A stretch of DNA of 64,000 nucleotides from Natrinema sp. DC36 (GTDB taxonomy: Archaea > Halobacteriota > Halobacteria > Halobacteriales > Natrialbaceae): NCBI RefSeq assembly GCF_020405225.1, contig NZ_CP084472.1, positions 682,001 through 746,000 of the forward strand. Reading direction: 5' to 3'. The notes below the pieces were generated by a model, which did no database searches, was not told where the DNA came from, and saw nothing but the letters and a program-made list of their open reading frames with translations. Position numbers and translations under genes: made by a program. The stretch's first letter is position 1. Each line of letters starts with the position of its first letter. Positions 15,288-21,856 of the stretch are shown piece after piece.

Positions 15288-15320
15288 TTACCAAGTAGAA
15301 ACCAAATAGCAACCTTTTTC
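15288..15320 (+). promoter_or_regulatory. Promoter TTACCAAGTAGAAACC ... AACCTTTTTC
   Basis: TTACCAAGTAGAAACC (15288-15303) begins one base after the endonuclease stop. AGCAACCTTTTTC (15308-15320) supplies the TATA part, 26 bases before the ATG at 15346. Confidence 0.6.
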
Positions 15321-15345
15321 TTATTCCAGTTCGTAGTATACGTTG

Positions 15346-15660
15346 ATGACGAAAGGTTTTGTCAGTGACGTGGTGAACGACGATACCGTAATGAGCAGCC
15401 CAGACGCAACTGTTTCTATCGACGTTTCAGACCTACCACCCGAACAAGCGTTAGCTATCGCTCGAGAGGGAGATATTGAGAATCAAGATCCATATGTAGT
15501 GGGTGAGGTGATGTGTGGAAACGAGTCGGCTGTGAGCGAACTGTATGACGTGGAGTTTCACCTTCCTCTCGGTGTGGCGCTCACTGTCCTCTCGAACGCG
15601 GGTGTGATCGATCTCCCGCAAGAGCCACCGCAAGAAGCACCGCCAGAGCCCGCAGAATAG
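15346..15660 (+). CDS. Hypothetical protein (104 aa)
   Basis: Acidic protein with a proline-rich tail (PQEPPQEAPPEP). No recognised domain. It is a single-gene transcription unit framed by two copies of the promoter motif. The ATG at 15346 fits the promoter distance; a TTG one codon upstream is ignored. Confidence 0.55.
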   Translation: MTKGFVSDVVNDDTVMSSPDATVSIDVSDLPPEQALAIAREGDIENQDPYVVGEVMCGNESAVSELYDVEFHLPLGVALTVLSNAGVIDLPQEPPQEAPPEPAE

Positions 15661-15671
15661 ATACACACCAA

Positions 15672-15701
15672 CAACTTTTTACGTACTTACCACTTACTAA
15701 C
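15672..15701 (+). promoter_or_regulatory. Promoter with downstream GTACTTACCACTTACTAAC
   Basis: The TATA box ACTTTTTAC is at about 15674-15682, and GTACTTACCACTTACTAAC at 15683-15701 lies between it and the ATG at 15708. It is nearly identical to the copies at 10094 and 17463. Confidence 0.65.
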
Positions 15702-15707
15702 AGATAG

Positions 15708-16172
15708 ATGGGAGACAACGAAGACGACCCACTGACCTTTGCAAAGATCATGGATGTGGCGGAGATTACCGTCGAAAACAATCGAGAGGAATTCGACGGT
15801 GAAATGCCCGATCATGGCGCTCGCCTCATCGTTCAGCGGGCGGCTGACATCCTTGGCACCCAGACCAATGTTGAGTTGGCCGAAGGTATGGATCAGCCGT
15901 TCGAAGACGAGGAGCGGAAAGAGGGACTTGAGGAGGACGTTATCGACGTAATCCTCGCTATTGGTGCATTCGTCCATGAAAACGATCTCGACGTTGAGAG
16001 TGCGTTCGAGGAGCGCATTGAACTGATGGAAGCGTACAACGAGGCTGAAGACATGCAAGCCTTCATGGAGGAAATGTTCCCAGAGGAGATGGAGGAGATG
16101 GGGGTTGACGTTGGTGACAACGTCGATGCGGAGGGGTATGAGCCCGAAAATGTCGATCGAACTTTCTCATGA
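15708..16172 (+). CDS. MazG-like protein (154 aa)
   Basis: Residues 75-105 (EEDVIDVILAIGAFVHENDL) match the second metal-binding helix and following LD-type segment of MazG/dCTP pyrophosphatases. The first EExxE helix is less clear (VELAEG near 56), so activity is uncertain. The acidic methionine-rich C-terminus is unusual. The protein starts MGDN directly at the predicted leaderless start. It overlaps a 34-aa gene downstream. Confidence 0.55.
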   Translation: MGDNEDDPLTFAKIMDVAEITVENNREEFDGEMPDHGARLIVQRAADILGTQTNVELAEGMDQPFEDEERKEGLEEDVIDVILAIGAFVHENDLDVESAFEERIELMEAYNEAEDMQAFMEEMFPEEMEEMGVDVGDNVDAEGYEPENVDRTFS

Positions 16173-16273
16173 ACAGTAACACACCAGACATCATCAGCAA
16201 TCCCGTACAGCCAGGAACGAACGTAGACGCCGAGTGGTATCGACACGACCAAGTCGATCGGTCGTTCCAGTAG
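16169..16273 (+). CDS. Hypothetical micro-protein (34 aa)
   Basis: A 34-codon frame whose ATG overlaps the stop of the MazG-like gene (ATGA). The peptide is polar with no motif. Support comes only from the overlap and codon pattern. It is followed by a perfect 10-bp hairpin at 16285. Confidence 0.4.
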   Translation: MNSNTPDIISNPVQPGTNVDAEWYRHDQVDRSFQ

Positions 16274-16284
16274 CCCGATAGTCT

Positions 16285-16306
16285 CAGACCATCAACTGAT
16301 GGTCTG
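16285..16306. terminator. Perfect 10-bp hairpin, terminator-like
   Basis: CAGACCATCA and TGATGGTCTG are separated by two bases. The hairpin lies in the intergenic space 12 bases after a stop codon and before the next promoter, where a transcription end is expected. No T-run follows directly, so an operator or RNA-processing site is also possible. Confidence 0.45.
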
Positions 16307-16334
16307 TGAATTGTGGAATTGATGTTTGATTCCG

Positions 16335-16369
16335 CAACCTTTTTACTTACGTACCTCTTACTTACCATG
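16335..16369 (+). promoter_or_regulatory. Promoter with downstream TTACTTACCATG
   Basis: CAACCTTTTTAC (16335-16346) is the TATA part. ACGTACC and TTACTTACCATG (16358-16369) follow, and the ATG is at 16375. Confidence 0.6.
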
Positions 16370-16374
16370 TAGAC

Positions 16375-16515
16375 ATGGGAGACGATACAGACAAAACCGA
16401 TGAGATACGTCAACAGATTGAAGACAGCGACTCGGTTCGTGAAGACCGTGACGCTGATCGTAGCGACAGTCCCCTACTTACTCTCGATCAAAATGAAGGA
16501 GAAATTGAAGAATGA
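16375..16515 (+). CDS. Hypothetical micro-protein (46 aa)
   Basis: Highly charged, probably disordered 46-residue protein starting MGDD at the predicted leaderless start. It overlaps the Nmad1-like gene by 4 bases and may serve mainly to couple its translation. No domain. Confidence 0.5.
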   Translation: MGDDTDKTDEIRQQIEDSDSVREDRDADRSDSPLLTLDQNEGEIEE

Positions 16516-17141
16516 GTAACACAGTTGAGTTTAGTGAGTCCGAACTGGAACGAGTAAAAGAAAGTGAAGTAGTTAAAAAAGGTGGGTATAGTTTTTCCAA
16601 AATGGGTGCTGGAAATTATGAGATTAATTCACGATATATTAGTTCATCGGGTATGGACAAACTCGAGGAGGAGGGGGTGTTGGATTTCGGTCCCGATAAT
16701 GTTACGGTCGTGTTAGAACAGACCGACGACCGTCCAGAGGCAGCCCACGTCCTTGAAGAGACCGCCGATACGGTCACGAACAAGATGGGGGATTACGGTA
16801 ATTCCTGGGAGAAGGTGGGTGTTCTCAAACGGGTCATGGCCGATGAAGATGGACCGCAGATCGTTTATCTCTACCCCGATGGGTGGTCTGAGTCTAAACG
16901 CAGTGATGACGACGTGGAGCCGTTTGAAGCGGTTATTCTTGCGGACACGCCCCAGAAGACTTCCACGTTCGAAGAAAACGCTGACGACGTGATTACGCGC
17001 CTTCTCGACAAACTCGTACGGGCGTACAACCTCCTCTTCCTCAAGGACGAACCAGACGTGGAGAACGAGAGTACCGAAGACGCAGGCAAGGATCTGACTG
17101 GCTACTCGAGTATGCTAACTTCGCTGATCCGACGAGCATGA
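16512..17141 (+). CDS. DUF1599/Nmad1-like protein (209 aa)
   Basis: Residues about 85-104 (KMGDYGNSWEKVG) and 158-202 (ITRLLDKLVRAYNLLF, then ENESTEDAGKDLTGYSSML) match the spaced blocks of the nucleotide-modification-associated domain 1 (DUF1599), an all-alpha relative of MazG found with enzymes for unusual bases in phage genomes. The N-terminal 80 residues are unrelated and of unknown role. In this element it stands among other nucleotide-pool genes, so a role in altering or protecting the nucleotide pool or DNA bases is suggested, not shown. Confidence 0.65.
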   Translation: MSNTVEFSESELERVKESEVVKKGGYSFSKMGAGNYEINSRYISSSGMDKLEEEGVLDFGPDNVTVVLEQTDDRPEAAHVLEETADTVTNKMGDYGNSWEKVGVLKRVMADEDGPQIVYLYPDGWSESKRSDDDVEPFEAVILADTPQKTSTFEENADDVITRLLDKLVRAYNLLFLKDEPDVENESTEDAGKDLTGYSSMLTSLIRRA

Positions 17142-17371
17142 CTGAAGAAAACAACATGTGGCCGTTTGAAATTGGAACGATTATCAAATTTGCCACCCCG
17201 TGTCAAGGAGATCTCTACGCCGAAGTGAAAGCGCACACTGGTGGTGTGGCTGTGGTGTGGTGGCACCCAGATTCGGTGGCTCACACGCTTGATGCGTTGG
17301 AAGGGCGTTTATTCCTCAAAGGAATTGAGGTTGAAGATAACTACCGAGTTATTCGACACCCATCTGAGTAG
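17138..17371 (+). CDS. Hypothetical beta-rich small protein (77 aa)
   Basis: A small beta barrel-like protein (IGTIIKFATPCQGDLYAEVK, GVAVVWW). It overlaps the DUF1599-like gene by 4 bases and ends its operon. The fold could suit nucleic-acid binding, but no motif confirms it. Two hairpins follow before the next promoter. Confidence 0.55.
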   Translation: MTEENNMWPFEIGTIIKFATPCQGDLYAEVKAHTGGVAVVWWHPDSVAHTLDALEGRLFLKGIEVEDNYRVIRHPSE

Positions 17372-17389
17372 AACCAAATAGTTACCCCT

Positions 17390-17409
17390 ACGGTCAACAA
17401 GTTGACCGT
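17390..17409. terminator. Perfect 9-bp hairpin, terminator-like
   Basis: ACGGTCAAC and GTTGACCGT enclose two bases, 18 bases after a stop codon. A second, looser pair (GTGGGT at about 17416, ACCCAC at about 17444) follows and overlaps the next promoter. It has the same layout as the hairpin at 16285. Confidence 0.45.
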
Positions 17410-17430
17410 TGATTTGTGGGTCCGCTGCGT

Positions 17431-17484
17431 TTTACTTACCGAACCCACACCGAAAACCTTTTACTTACTTACCACCTACTAACG
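17431..17484 (+). promoter_or_regulatory. Promoter with three motif copies
   Basis: TTTACTTACCGAACCC (17431-17446) precedes the TATA part AAAACCTTTTAC, and ACTTACTTACCACCTACTAACG (17463-17484) runs from it to 7 bases before the ATG at 17491. This is the richest arrangement of the motif in the window. Confidence 0.65.
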
Positions 17485-17490
17485 TAGTAG

Positions 17491-18135
17491 ATGGGAGAAA
17501 CTGAACTGGATCGTGAAGAGGTATTACGACGATTTCCAGAGATCGAGGACATTGACGGTTCCGAGTGTAATCCGCACTCGGAAATTGATGGGGACTCCAC
17601 CGACTCCCCATCAGATTCTGACCTCGCCGACGAGGTGGTCAACGTCCTTACTGAAGCACCAAATTACTTCTGGACGGCTCCAGCGGCGAGCAACCACCAT
17701 CAAGTTGAGCACCAGTCTCGTCACGGACTCTGGCTGCATACCAAGCGGGTGTGTACCGCGTTCGACGGACTGTATCAATCGATGGTGAATCAGGGTTTCA
17801 TGTCCGATGAAGACGTGGAATGCGGGCGAGCGGCGTGTATCATCCATGATATCCTGAAGTATGGTGAGCCGCCTACGTCCGTCGATGGGACGGTTAACAA
17901 CCATGATGTTATCGCAGCAGAGTGGCTCGAGGCAAACTTCGATTTGCCAGACAAGGTCGTTGACGCTGTCGAGAGTCACATGGGTCCGTGGGGGAAGGGA
18001 GATAATCCGACTACCCACCTCGAGCAGATGGTACACATTGCGGACATGACTGCGAGTCGTGAGGGTTGGCGCATTCCCGTTAAAGACCCACATGAAACGC
18101 TCGAAGACGCATTTCCTCGAGTTGGTTCACGATGA
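17491..18135 (+). CDS. HD-domain phosphohydrolase (214 aa)
   Basis: The HD signature is complete: H78/H83 (RHGLWLHT), H119-D120 (CIIHDILKYG), H138-D139 (NNHDV), H163 and D185 (HIADM). Such metal-dependent phosphohydrolases act on nucleotides or cyclic nucleotides. The N-terminal 45 residues are acidic and probably disordered. A single leaderless promoter drives it, and the next gene overlaps by 4 bases. In this setting a nucleotide or dNTP substrate is likely. Confidence 0.8.
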   Translation: MGETELDREEVLRRFPEIEDIDGSECNPHSEIDGDSTDSPSDSDLADEVVNVLTEAPNYFWTAPAASNHHQVEHQSRHGLWLHTKRVCTAFDGLYQSMVNQGFMSDEDVECGRAACIIHDILKYGEPPTSVDGTVNNHDVIAAEWLEANFDLPDKVVDAVESHMGPWGKGDNPTTHLEQMVHIADMTASREGWRIPVKDPHETLEDAFPRVGSR

Positions 18136-18476
18136 CAGTAGTAAACCTATTCGAATGTAATGTCAGTGGTTATCGGTTTGGTGCAAAGAACGACGTAGTG
18201 GAATTTGACATCATTCGACAGCGGAGTGGATACCCGTTCGAAACGTACAATGAAACAGTTCACATCAGTCTCGATGTACTTGATGAGAATGGCTTCATGT
18301 ACCCAAGTGGGGTTGAATACGTCGCGGTTGAGCGGGATGAGGAGAGCGAAGAAATTGTTGGGATGAAAGCAGATCTCGGGTCCACTGGTGGGCACGAGTA
18401 TTTCGAGCGAGATAGTGTCTTGATTGACCACTACGAATCGTTCTTTCGATTCGTTGAAGAGGAGATGCTATACTAA
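18132..18476 (+). CDS. Hypothetical protein (114 aa)
   Basis: Beta-rich acidic protein without known motif. It is translationally coupled to the HD gene before it and the gene after it (TAATG overlap). Function unknown. Confidence 0.55.
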   Translation: MTVVNLFECNVSGYRFGAKNDVVEFDIIRQRSGYPFETYNETVHISLDVLDENGFMYPSGVEYVAVERDEESEEIVGMKADLGSTGGHEYFERDSVLIDHYESFFRFVEEEMLY

Positions 18477-18778
18477 TGACAAAAATAAAATATCACGCCC
18501 CACGTCTGCCCGATGAACATGATGTGTACGAGGTTTATTTCACAAGTCACAGCAGTAGAACTGAAACCCACGATGGTAGCATCTTCTTTAAGCCGCTGGA
18601 TATCGGCTTCAAGGAGGTGGCATGTCGAATGCACGGCACTCGAGAACGTGAGGAATACTTGTCGAGTGCGGCAAAACGGTTGATCCGTGAGAAAAAGGAA
18701 CCTGTGGTATACGATGCTGATGGAAACATTGTAGCAGAGTTAGCAGTAAGTGAACGATACGATGGGGATAAACAATGA
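18476..18778 (+). CDS. Hypothetical protein (100 aa)
   Basis: Alpha/beta protein of unknown function with a conserved-looking aromatic N-terminus and a C-terminal strand pair (PVVYDADGNIVAEL). Its ATG shares a base with the previous TAA. It overlaps the next gene by 4 bases. Confidence 0.55.
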   Translation: MTKIKYHAPRLPDEHDVYEVYFTSHSSRTETHDGSIFFKPLDIGFKEVACRMHGTREREEYLSSAAKRLIREKKEPVVYDADGNIVAELAVSERYDGDKQ

Positions 18779-19257
18779 ACACTGTCGAAAAACACGAGAC
18801 TGACGAGACGTGCAACGTTTGTGGACGAGATAACGTGGTTAATGAATACGGTCGGAGATCGTGCAATAATCTATCCACGTGTCCAGCCGCAAAGAACAGT
18901 GCTGATATCAGTTGGAACAGCACTGACGAGGAGATAGAGGAGTGGAAAGAAGAGCAGATTAACGATTCGGTAGATAACATGGATACTGGTACGATCAACG
19001 GTGTTGACGATCTCGAGAAGGACGATGTGGTGACAATCGATCATGATGAGATTCAAGGTCTCTGGGATGTGAGTGATACCGACGAAATCGATATCGGTTT
19101 TTCGCAAATCTATGTTGCTACAATCGTAAAGGCTGGACGACCACGCGCACTCGTTGGACCATGCACCAACGGGGATGGGAATACAATTGAAGTTCGTAAT
19201 ATCGACACGGATGAAGTTCTGTTCAATATATCCCCAGACGATATCGAACATCCGTAG
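18775..19257 (+). CDS. Hypothetical protein with N-terminal zinc finger (160 aa)
   Basis: CNVCG at residues 13-17 and a later C...C pair (SCNNLSTCP, about 30-38) form a likely treble-clef-type finger. The C-terminal 90 residues are beta-rich and acidic. It closes the 17491-19257 operon. A possible role is nucleic-acid binding, based only on the finger. Confidence 0.55.
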   Translation: MNTVEKHETDETCNVCGRDNVVNEYGRRSCNNLSTCPAAKNSADISWNSTDEEIEEWKEEQINDSVDNMDTGTINGVDDLEKDDVVTIDHDEIQGLWDVSDTDEIDIGFSQIYVATIVKAGRPRALVGPCTNGDGNTIEVRNIDTDEVLFNISPDDIEHP

Positions 19258-19299
19258 TAATTCACAAGACTTTTATTACCAGATGTCGTAGAGATTATT

Positions 19300-19400
19300 G
19301 CCGTGAAAGCGGCGTTCCAACGCATTGGACGAATCACTGTAACGGGAATGGCTTCACTGTTCTGGTCCCTGGAAAGGGATCAGGCTCCGTTACTTCGCGG
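19300..19400 (+). ncRNA. Structured non-coding RNA, novel candidate
   Basis: A TATA-like CTTTTATTACC at 19270-19280 with TTACCAGATG predicts a start near 19300. From there a hairpin GCCG-TGAAAG-CGGC (19300-19313) is followed by a stem GTAACGG (19339-19345) / CCGTTAC (19387-19393). This encloses a 9-bp hairpin CTGGTCCCT / AGGGATCAG capped by a GGAA tetraloop (19362-19383). No reading frame fits. The 3' end is uncertain and may extend to about 19440. I know no matching RNA family. Confidence 0.6.
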
Positions 19401-19474
19401 GGTGGCTCTACCTCTCAATACTGTGTGGTTACAGGAATGTGTACGTAGATGTGGTTAAACCCCACACCACTCCA

Positions 19475-19509
19475 GTTACCAAATTACGACCAGATAGAAA
19501 CCTTTTAGT
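19475..19509 (+). promoter_or_regulatory. Promoter upstream of the tRNA-like locus
   Basis: GTTACCAAATTACGACC (19475-19491) and AGATAGAAACC lead into the TATA-like CTTTTAGTA (19502-19510). The predicted start is close to 19531, where ATGGGC begins a short frame. Confidence 0.6.
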
Positions 19510-19530
19510 ATACACAGTCCCTATGTATAG

Positions 19531-19632
19531 ATGGGCAAAGCACTGACCCAAACCCGCACCAGATTCGTGCCAGTCGCGGGGGCCTCGACACCATACGAGG
19601 TTAGCACGGATCAATTTGGGGAGATAGTGTAG
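19531..19632 (+). CDS. Possible leaderless micro-protein overlapping the tRNA-like gene (33 aa)
   Basis: A 33-codon frame starts ATGGGC at the expected leaderless position, like the MG-starting genes at 8669, 15708, 16375, 17491 and 21857. Its stop codon (19630-19632) lies inside the D arm of the tRNA-like structure. It may be a genuine short gene or simply the 5' part of a non-coding transcript. Confidence 0.3.
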   Translation: MGKALTQTRTRFVPVAGASTPYEVSTDQFGEIV

Positions 19633-19736
19633 TGGCAGCACGGTGGTCCCGACTCGTCTGAAAAAGCGAGCGGTCAACGGATAAAATTCGTTGGAGAATC
19701 TAACCACAAACGTGGGTTCGAATCCCACTCTTTCCA
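19618..19736 (+). tRNA. Interrupted tRNA-like gene, identity unassigned
   Basis: Acceptor strands GGGGAGA (19618-19624) and TCTTTCC (19729-19735) pair over 7 bp with two G-U pairs. A D arm GTGT-AGTGGCA-GCAC (19627-19641) and a canonical T arm GTGGG-TTCGAAT-CCCAC (19712-19728) are in place, with TA at positions 8-9. The anticodon stem would be GTGGT (19643-19647) / ACCAC (19703-19707), but 55 bases lie between instead of 7. These fold into two hairpins. No U33 and no bulge-helix-bulge intron site is found, so it may be an unusual intron-bearing tRNA, a tRNA-like RNA or a damaged tRNA. Confidence 0.45.
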
Positions 19737-20400
19737 TTCGGGAGAACGAGCTTGCAAGCATAATAGAGAACTCAAAAAGGGTGTGGGTGCAACTCCCACC
19801 ATCTCCCACTCGCGCCTTTGGGCAGCGTGTACTAAGTATCGCTCACGCCACGAAAGTGGGGCAAGGTCGATGCGTAAATCCATGATTCTTTGTAATCCTC
19901 TGGTCGCCTCGAGCAGCCCCCACGGACGTGGTTGTTACCGCCGTGTAAGACAATGATCCCTCACTGAAGGGCTCTGAGACTTACATAGTCGGATTGTGTC
20001 AACACACACGGAACACATGCTAACTGTGAATGGAGAAGGCTGACATCCTACTGTTCATCTGAGCAAGAGTATGAGCCGTTTGACAGTTTCGGCTTGAAGC
20101 CCACATGACCATGTCTGCTAACGCTGTAGGGAGGTAGTAGCTCACAACAGTATGGCGGATCAAATCATGGCCCTGGCGGATGCGACGATCCTGAAGGTGA
20201 AACTTCAGATAGTCCTCCGTATTAAGGGACGTGAGACAGAGAACGCCCTCGACTAACGGACGTGGGTGTGGGAACCAAACTGTACCAGAAGTGAGATAGG
20301 ATCCAATCATATATCGCGGGGTGATGATCGTGGCGTACTTTTCACGTGGTTGAAGCCTCTACACTATGCTGATTCCACTTTTTTAGAAAACATTATAATA
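19737..20400 (+). other. Non-coding block rich in potential RNA structure
   Basis: No credible gene is present. Right after the tRNA-like gene, GGGAGAA (19740) can pair with ATCTCCC (19801-19807) around a T-arm-like GTGGG-TGCAACT-CCCAC, like a shortened second tRNA. Further hairpins include GCGTG/CACGC with an adjacent CCAC-GAAA-GTGG (about 19824-19860), CACGG/CCGTG around GGT-TGTT-ACC (about 19920-19952) and CTGAAG/CTTCAG (about 20190-20208). A GTGATGA ... CTGA pair at about 20320-20372 resembles a C/D-box RNA. A T-run at 20378-20384 could end the transcript. Confidence 0.45.
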
Positions 20401-20535
20401 CTCGAGTAGCAACACCCACGTGCTCCTTTCGAGGAGCGTACATGGCTTCGTAGTCCCGCGACAACGGGGATTCGGAGTGCGGGAGTGCCATTCACACTCC
20501 CTTTGAATTAAACCAACAAGCTTTCTCTATCCCCA
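20401..20535 (+). other. Hairpin-rich intergenic region, probable transcript end
   Basis: GCTCCT-TTCG-AGGAGC (20422-20437) is a stable tetraloop hairpin. CCCG/CGGG follows at about 20454-20467, and GGGAGTG-CCATTCA-CACTCCC (20481-20501) ends in TTTGAATT. The last looks like a terminator before the promoter at 20538. No reading frame of note. Confidence 0.45.
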
Positions 20536-20537
20536 CG

Positions 20538-20562
20538 TACTTACCAGATGGTAACGTTTTTG
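20538..20562 (+). promoter_or_regulatory. Promoter TACTTACCAGATGGTAACG plus TATA
   Basis: TACTTACCAGATGGTAACG (20538-20556), with a TTACC/GGTAA dyad, is joined to GTTTTTGTAG. The gene starts with GTG at 20587, about 27 bases after the TATA part. Confidence 0.6.
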
Positions 20563-20586
20563 TAGCCAGAGTACCTATCAATAGAC

Positions 20587-20961
20587 GTGACTCGAATACC
20601 AATTAGACTTCGTTCTAATGAGGAGAATCAACTCGATGAGTTTGTTCCGCAAGCCATTGAGAATCTTCGAGAGATCGAACTGGAGGATGAAGCGGACGAC
20701 CTTTCGAACGTTGATATCATCGACAACGAGGATGGGACGTTCTCGGCTGAAGTGGGTGAGTGGGCGACAATTATCAGCGCCCTCCGAACGCTTCGAGAGG
20801 ATGAGTCGCTACGGTCGTGGTGGCTTCGAAAGAAGTTGGCCCGTCGTCTGTCCAAAGCGACCGAACATCTCGACCTCGATGGAGAAGAGGAGGGTTCTGA
20901 AGACTCAACCCCCACCCCTCGAGCCGAAGAAAGTGGTATCCAAACGGAGGCAACAGCATGA
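20587..20961 (+). CDS. Hypothetical acidic protein (124 aa)
   Basis: Helical acidic protein with a polar, probably disordered C-terminus after residue 95. The GTG start fits the promoter. It opens a four-gene operon (20587-21729) with 4-base overlaps. No recognised domain. Confidence 0.55.
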   Translation: MTRIPIRLRSNEENQLDEFVPQAIENLREIELEDEADDLSNVDIIDNEDGTFSAEVGEWATIISALRTLREDESLRSWWLRKKLARRLSKATEHLDLDGEEEGSEDSTPTPRAEESGIQTEATA

Positions 20962-21152
20962 TGCACGCCGAAGAGGAGATTAAACAGGAATCTGTCGAAC
21001 AGATGGAGATGGTAGCTGAAGTTCTGGAAGAATCAGCACCGTCGCTCGCCCAGGCATGTTACACGCTCTACGAAGAATTCATGGAGGCTGGCTTCAGTAA
21101 GAAACAGGCGACGATGTTGGTCGCTGAGATGGAGGCAATGGAATTAGAATGA
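20958..21152 (+). CDS. Hypothetical helical protein (64 aa)
   Basis: Entirely helical and rich in Glu, Met and Ala; two amphipathic helices suggest a small coiled-coil or helical hairpin protein. Starts in the overlap ATGATG with the previous stop. Function unknown. Confidence 0.5.
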   Translation: MMHAEEEIKQESVEQMEMVAEVLEESAPSLAQACYTLYEEFMEAGFSKKQATMLVAEMEAMELE

Positions 21153-21466
21153 GCGAGATCAAAACGCCCAACTTCCGTCTTACGACGTGTATGCCTGTAT
21201 CAACTGGACACCACTACTGTTTCAAAGACCGTCGAACGGACATGGTGGTTTACTTCGATGAGGTGAAGGTTTACGACGGTGTCGTGGACCAGATCAAATT
21301 CTACGATTCTAACGGCGATCGGGCGGGGCACATTGATGATATCGATCCGCTCCCCCAAATCGTGATTGACACCCTCGAGCACATCGAAGAGCACGACGAG
21401 TTTCTAAAAACGGCAAGTATCGTTCCGTCGAATATCATCATCCCAGACGCCGAATACAGCATATGA
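21149..21466 (+). CDS. Hypothetical protein (105 aa)
   Basis: Mixed alpha/beta protein with an aromatic beta-rich first half and a helical end; no motif recognised. Overlaps both neighbours by 4 bases. Confidence 0.55.
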   Translation: MSEIKTPNFRLTTCMPVSTGHHYCFKDRRTDMVVYFDEVKVYDGVVDQIKFYDSNGDRAGHIDDIDPLPQIVIDTLEHIEEHDEFLKTASIVPSNIIIPDAEYSI

Positions 21467-21729
21467 ACGAGAGTGAATACCTCGAGCAGTATGGCGATAA
21501 GACGTATAGCGAACTGGCTGAATTGAACGACGACAATATCAACGACGATATGCAAGAAGATCTCGAGGAAGATCGGGCTGAATTCTTCGAGATGTCGCAG
21601 ATCATGATGACCATGTTCACGCTTACCGAGATGTTCATGGCCGATCAGATCACCCTTGAGCAGTATTTTCGAATCTTGGACATCCTTGACGAGCGGGAGA
21701 CGGAAGTAGACGCCACAATGATGTGGTAG
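21463..21729 (+). CDS. Hypothetical helical protein (88 aa)
   Basis: Acidic N-terminal half followed by a methionine-rich amphipathic helix (MSQIMMTMFTLTEMFMADQI, about 45-64) that is not long or hydrophobic enough for a clear membrane span. Last gene of the operon; a hairpin follows at 21735. Confidence 0.5.
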   Translation: MNESEYLEQYGDKTYSELAELNDDNINDDMQEDLEEDRAEFFEMSQIMMTMFTLTEMFMADQITLEQYFRILDILDERETEVDATMMW

Positions 21730-21734
21730 CATTC

Positions 21735-21747
21735 GGCGCTAAGCGCC
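21735..21747 (+). terminator. GGCGC-TAA-GCGCC hairpin
   Basis: A compact G+C-rich hairpin 5 bases after a stop codon, followed by the pyrimidine-rich TCTTACTTCTC. This fits an operon end. Confidence 0.4.
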
Positions 21748-21789
21748 TCTTACTTCTCAGACAAAATTAGAGATTGTGTCTTAGAAACC

Positions 21790-21832
21790 ACTTGGTAACT
21801 AAACGGAAAGTACATCGCAACCTTTTTGTATG
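21790..21832 (+). promoter_or_regulatory. Promoter ACTTGGTAACT ... AACCTTTTTGTA
   Basis: ACTTGGTAACT (21790-21800) is a variant of the motif. GCAACCTTTTTGTA (21817-21830) is the TATA part, and ATGGGA starts at 21857, 27 bases on. Confidence 0.55.
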
Positions 21833-21856
21833 TATCTCCCGTATATAGAAGTGTAG

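Noticed and set aside
15683-17484. TACTAAC inside the promoter motif, identical to the yeast intron branch point
   Set aside because: There is no spliceosome in archaea and the motif lies in promoters, so the likeness is coincidental.
19648-19702. Standard archaeal intron in the tRNA-like gene
   Set aside because: No bulge-helix-bulge could be drawn at either junction, and no choice of splice points gives U at position 33, so a canonical intron is not claimed and no anticodon is assigned.
19737-20400. RNase P RNA, SRP RNA or ribosomal RNA fragment
   Set aside because: None of the conserved sequence blocks of these RNAs is visible in either strand.
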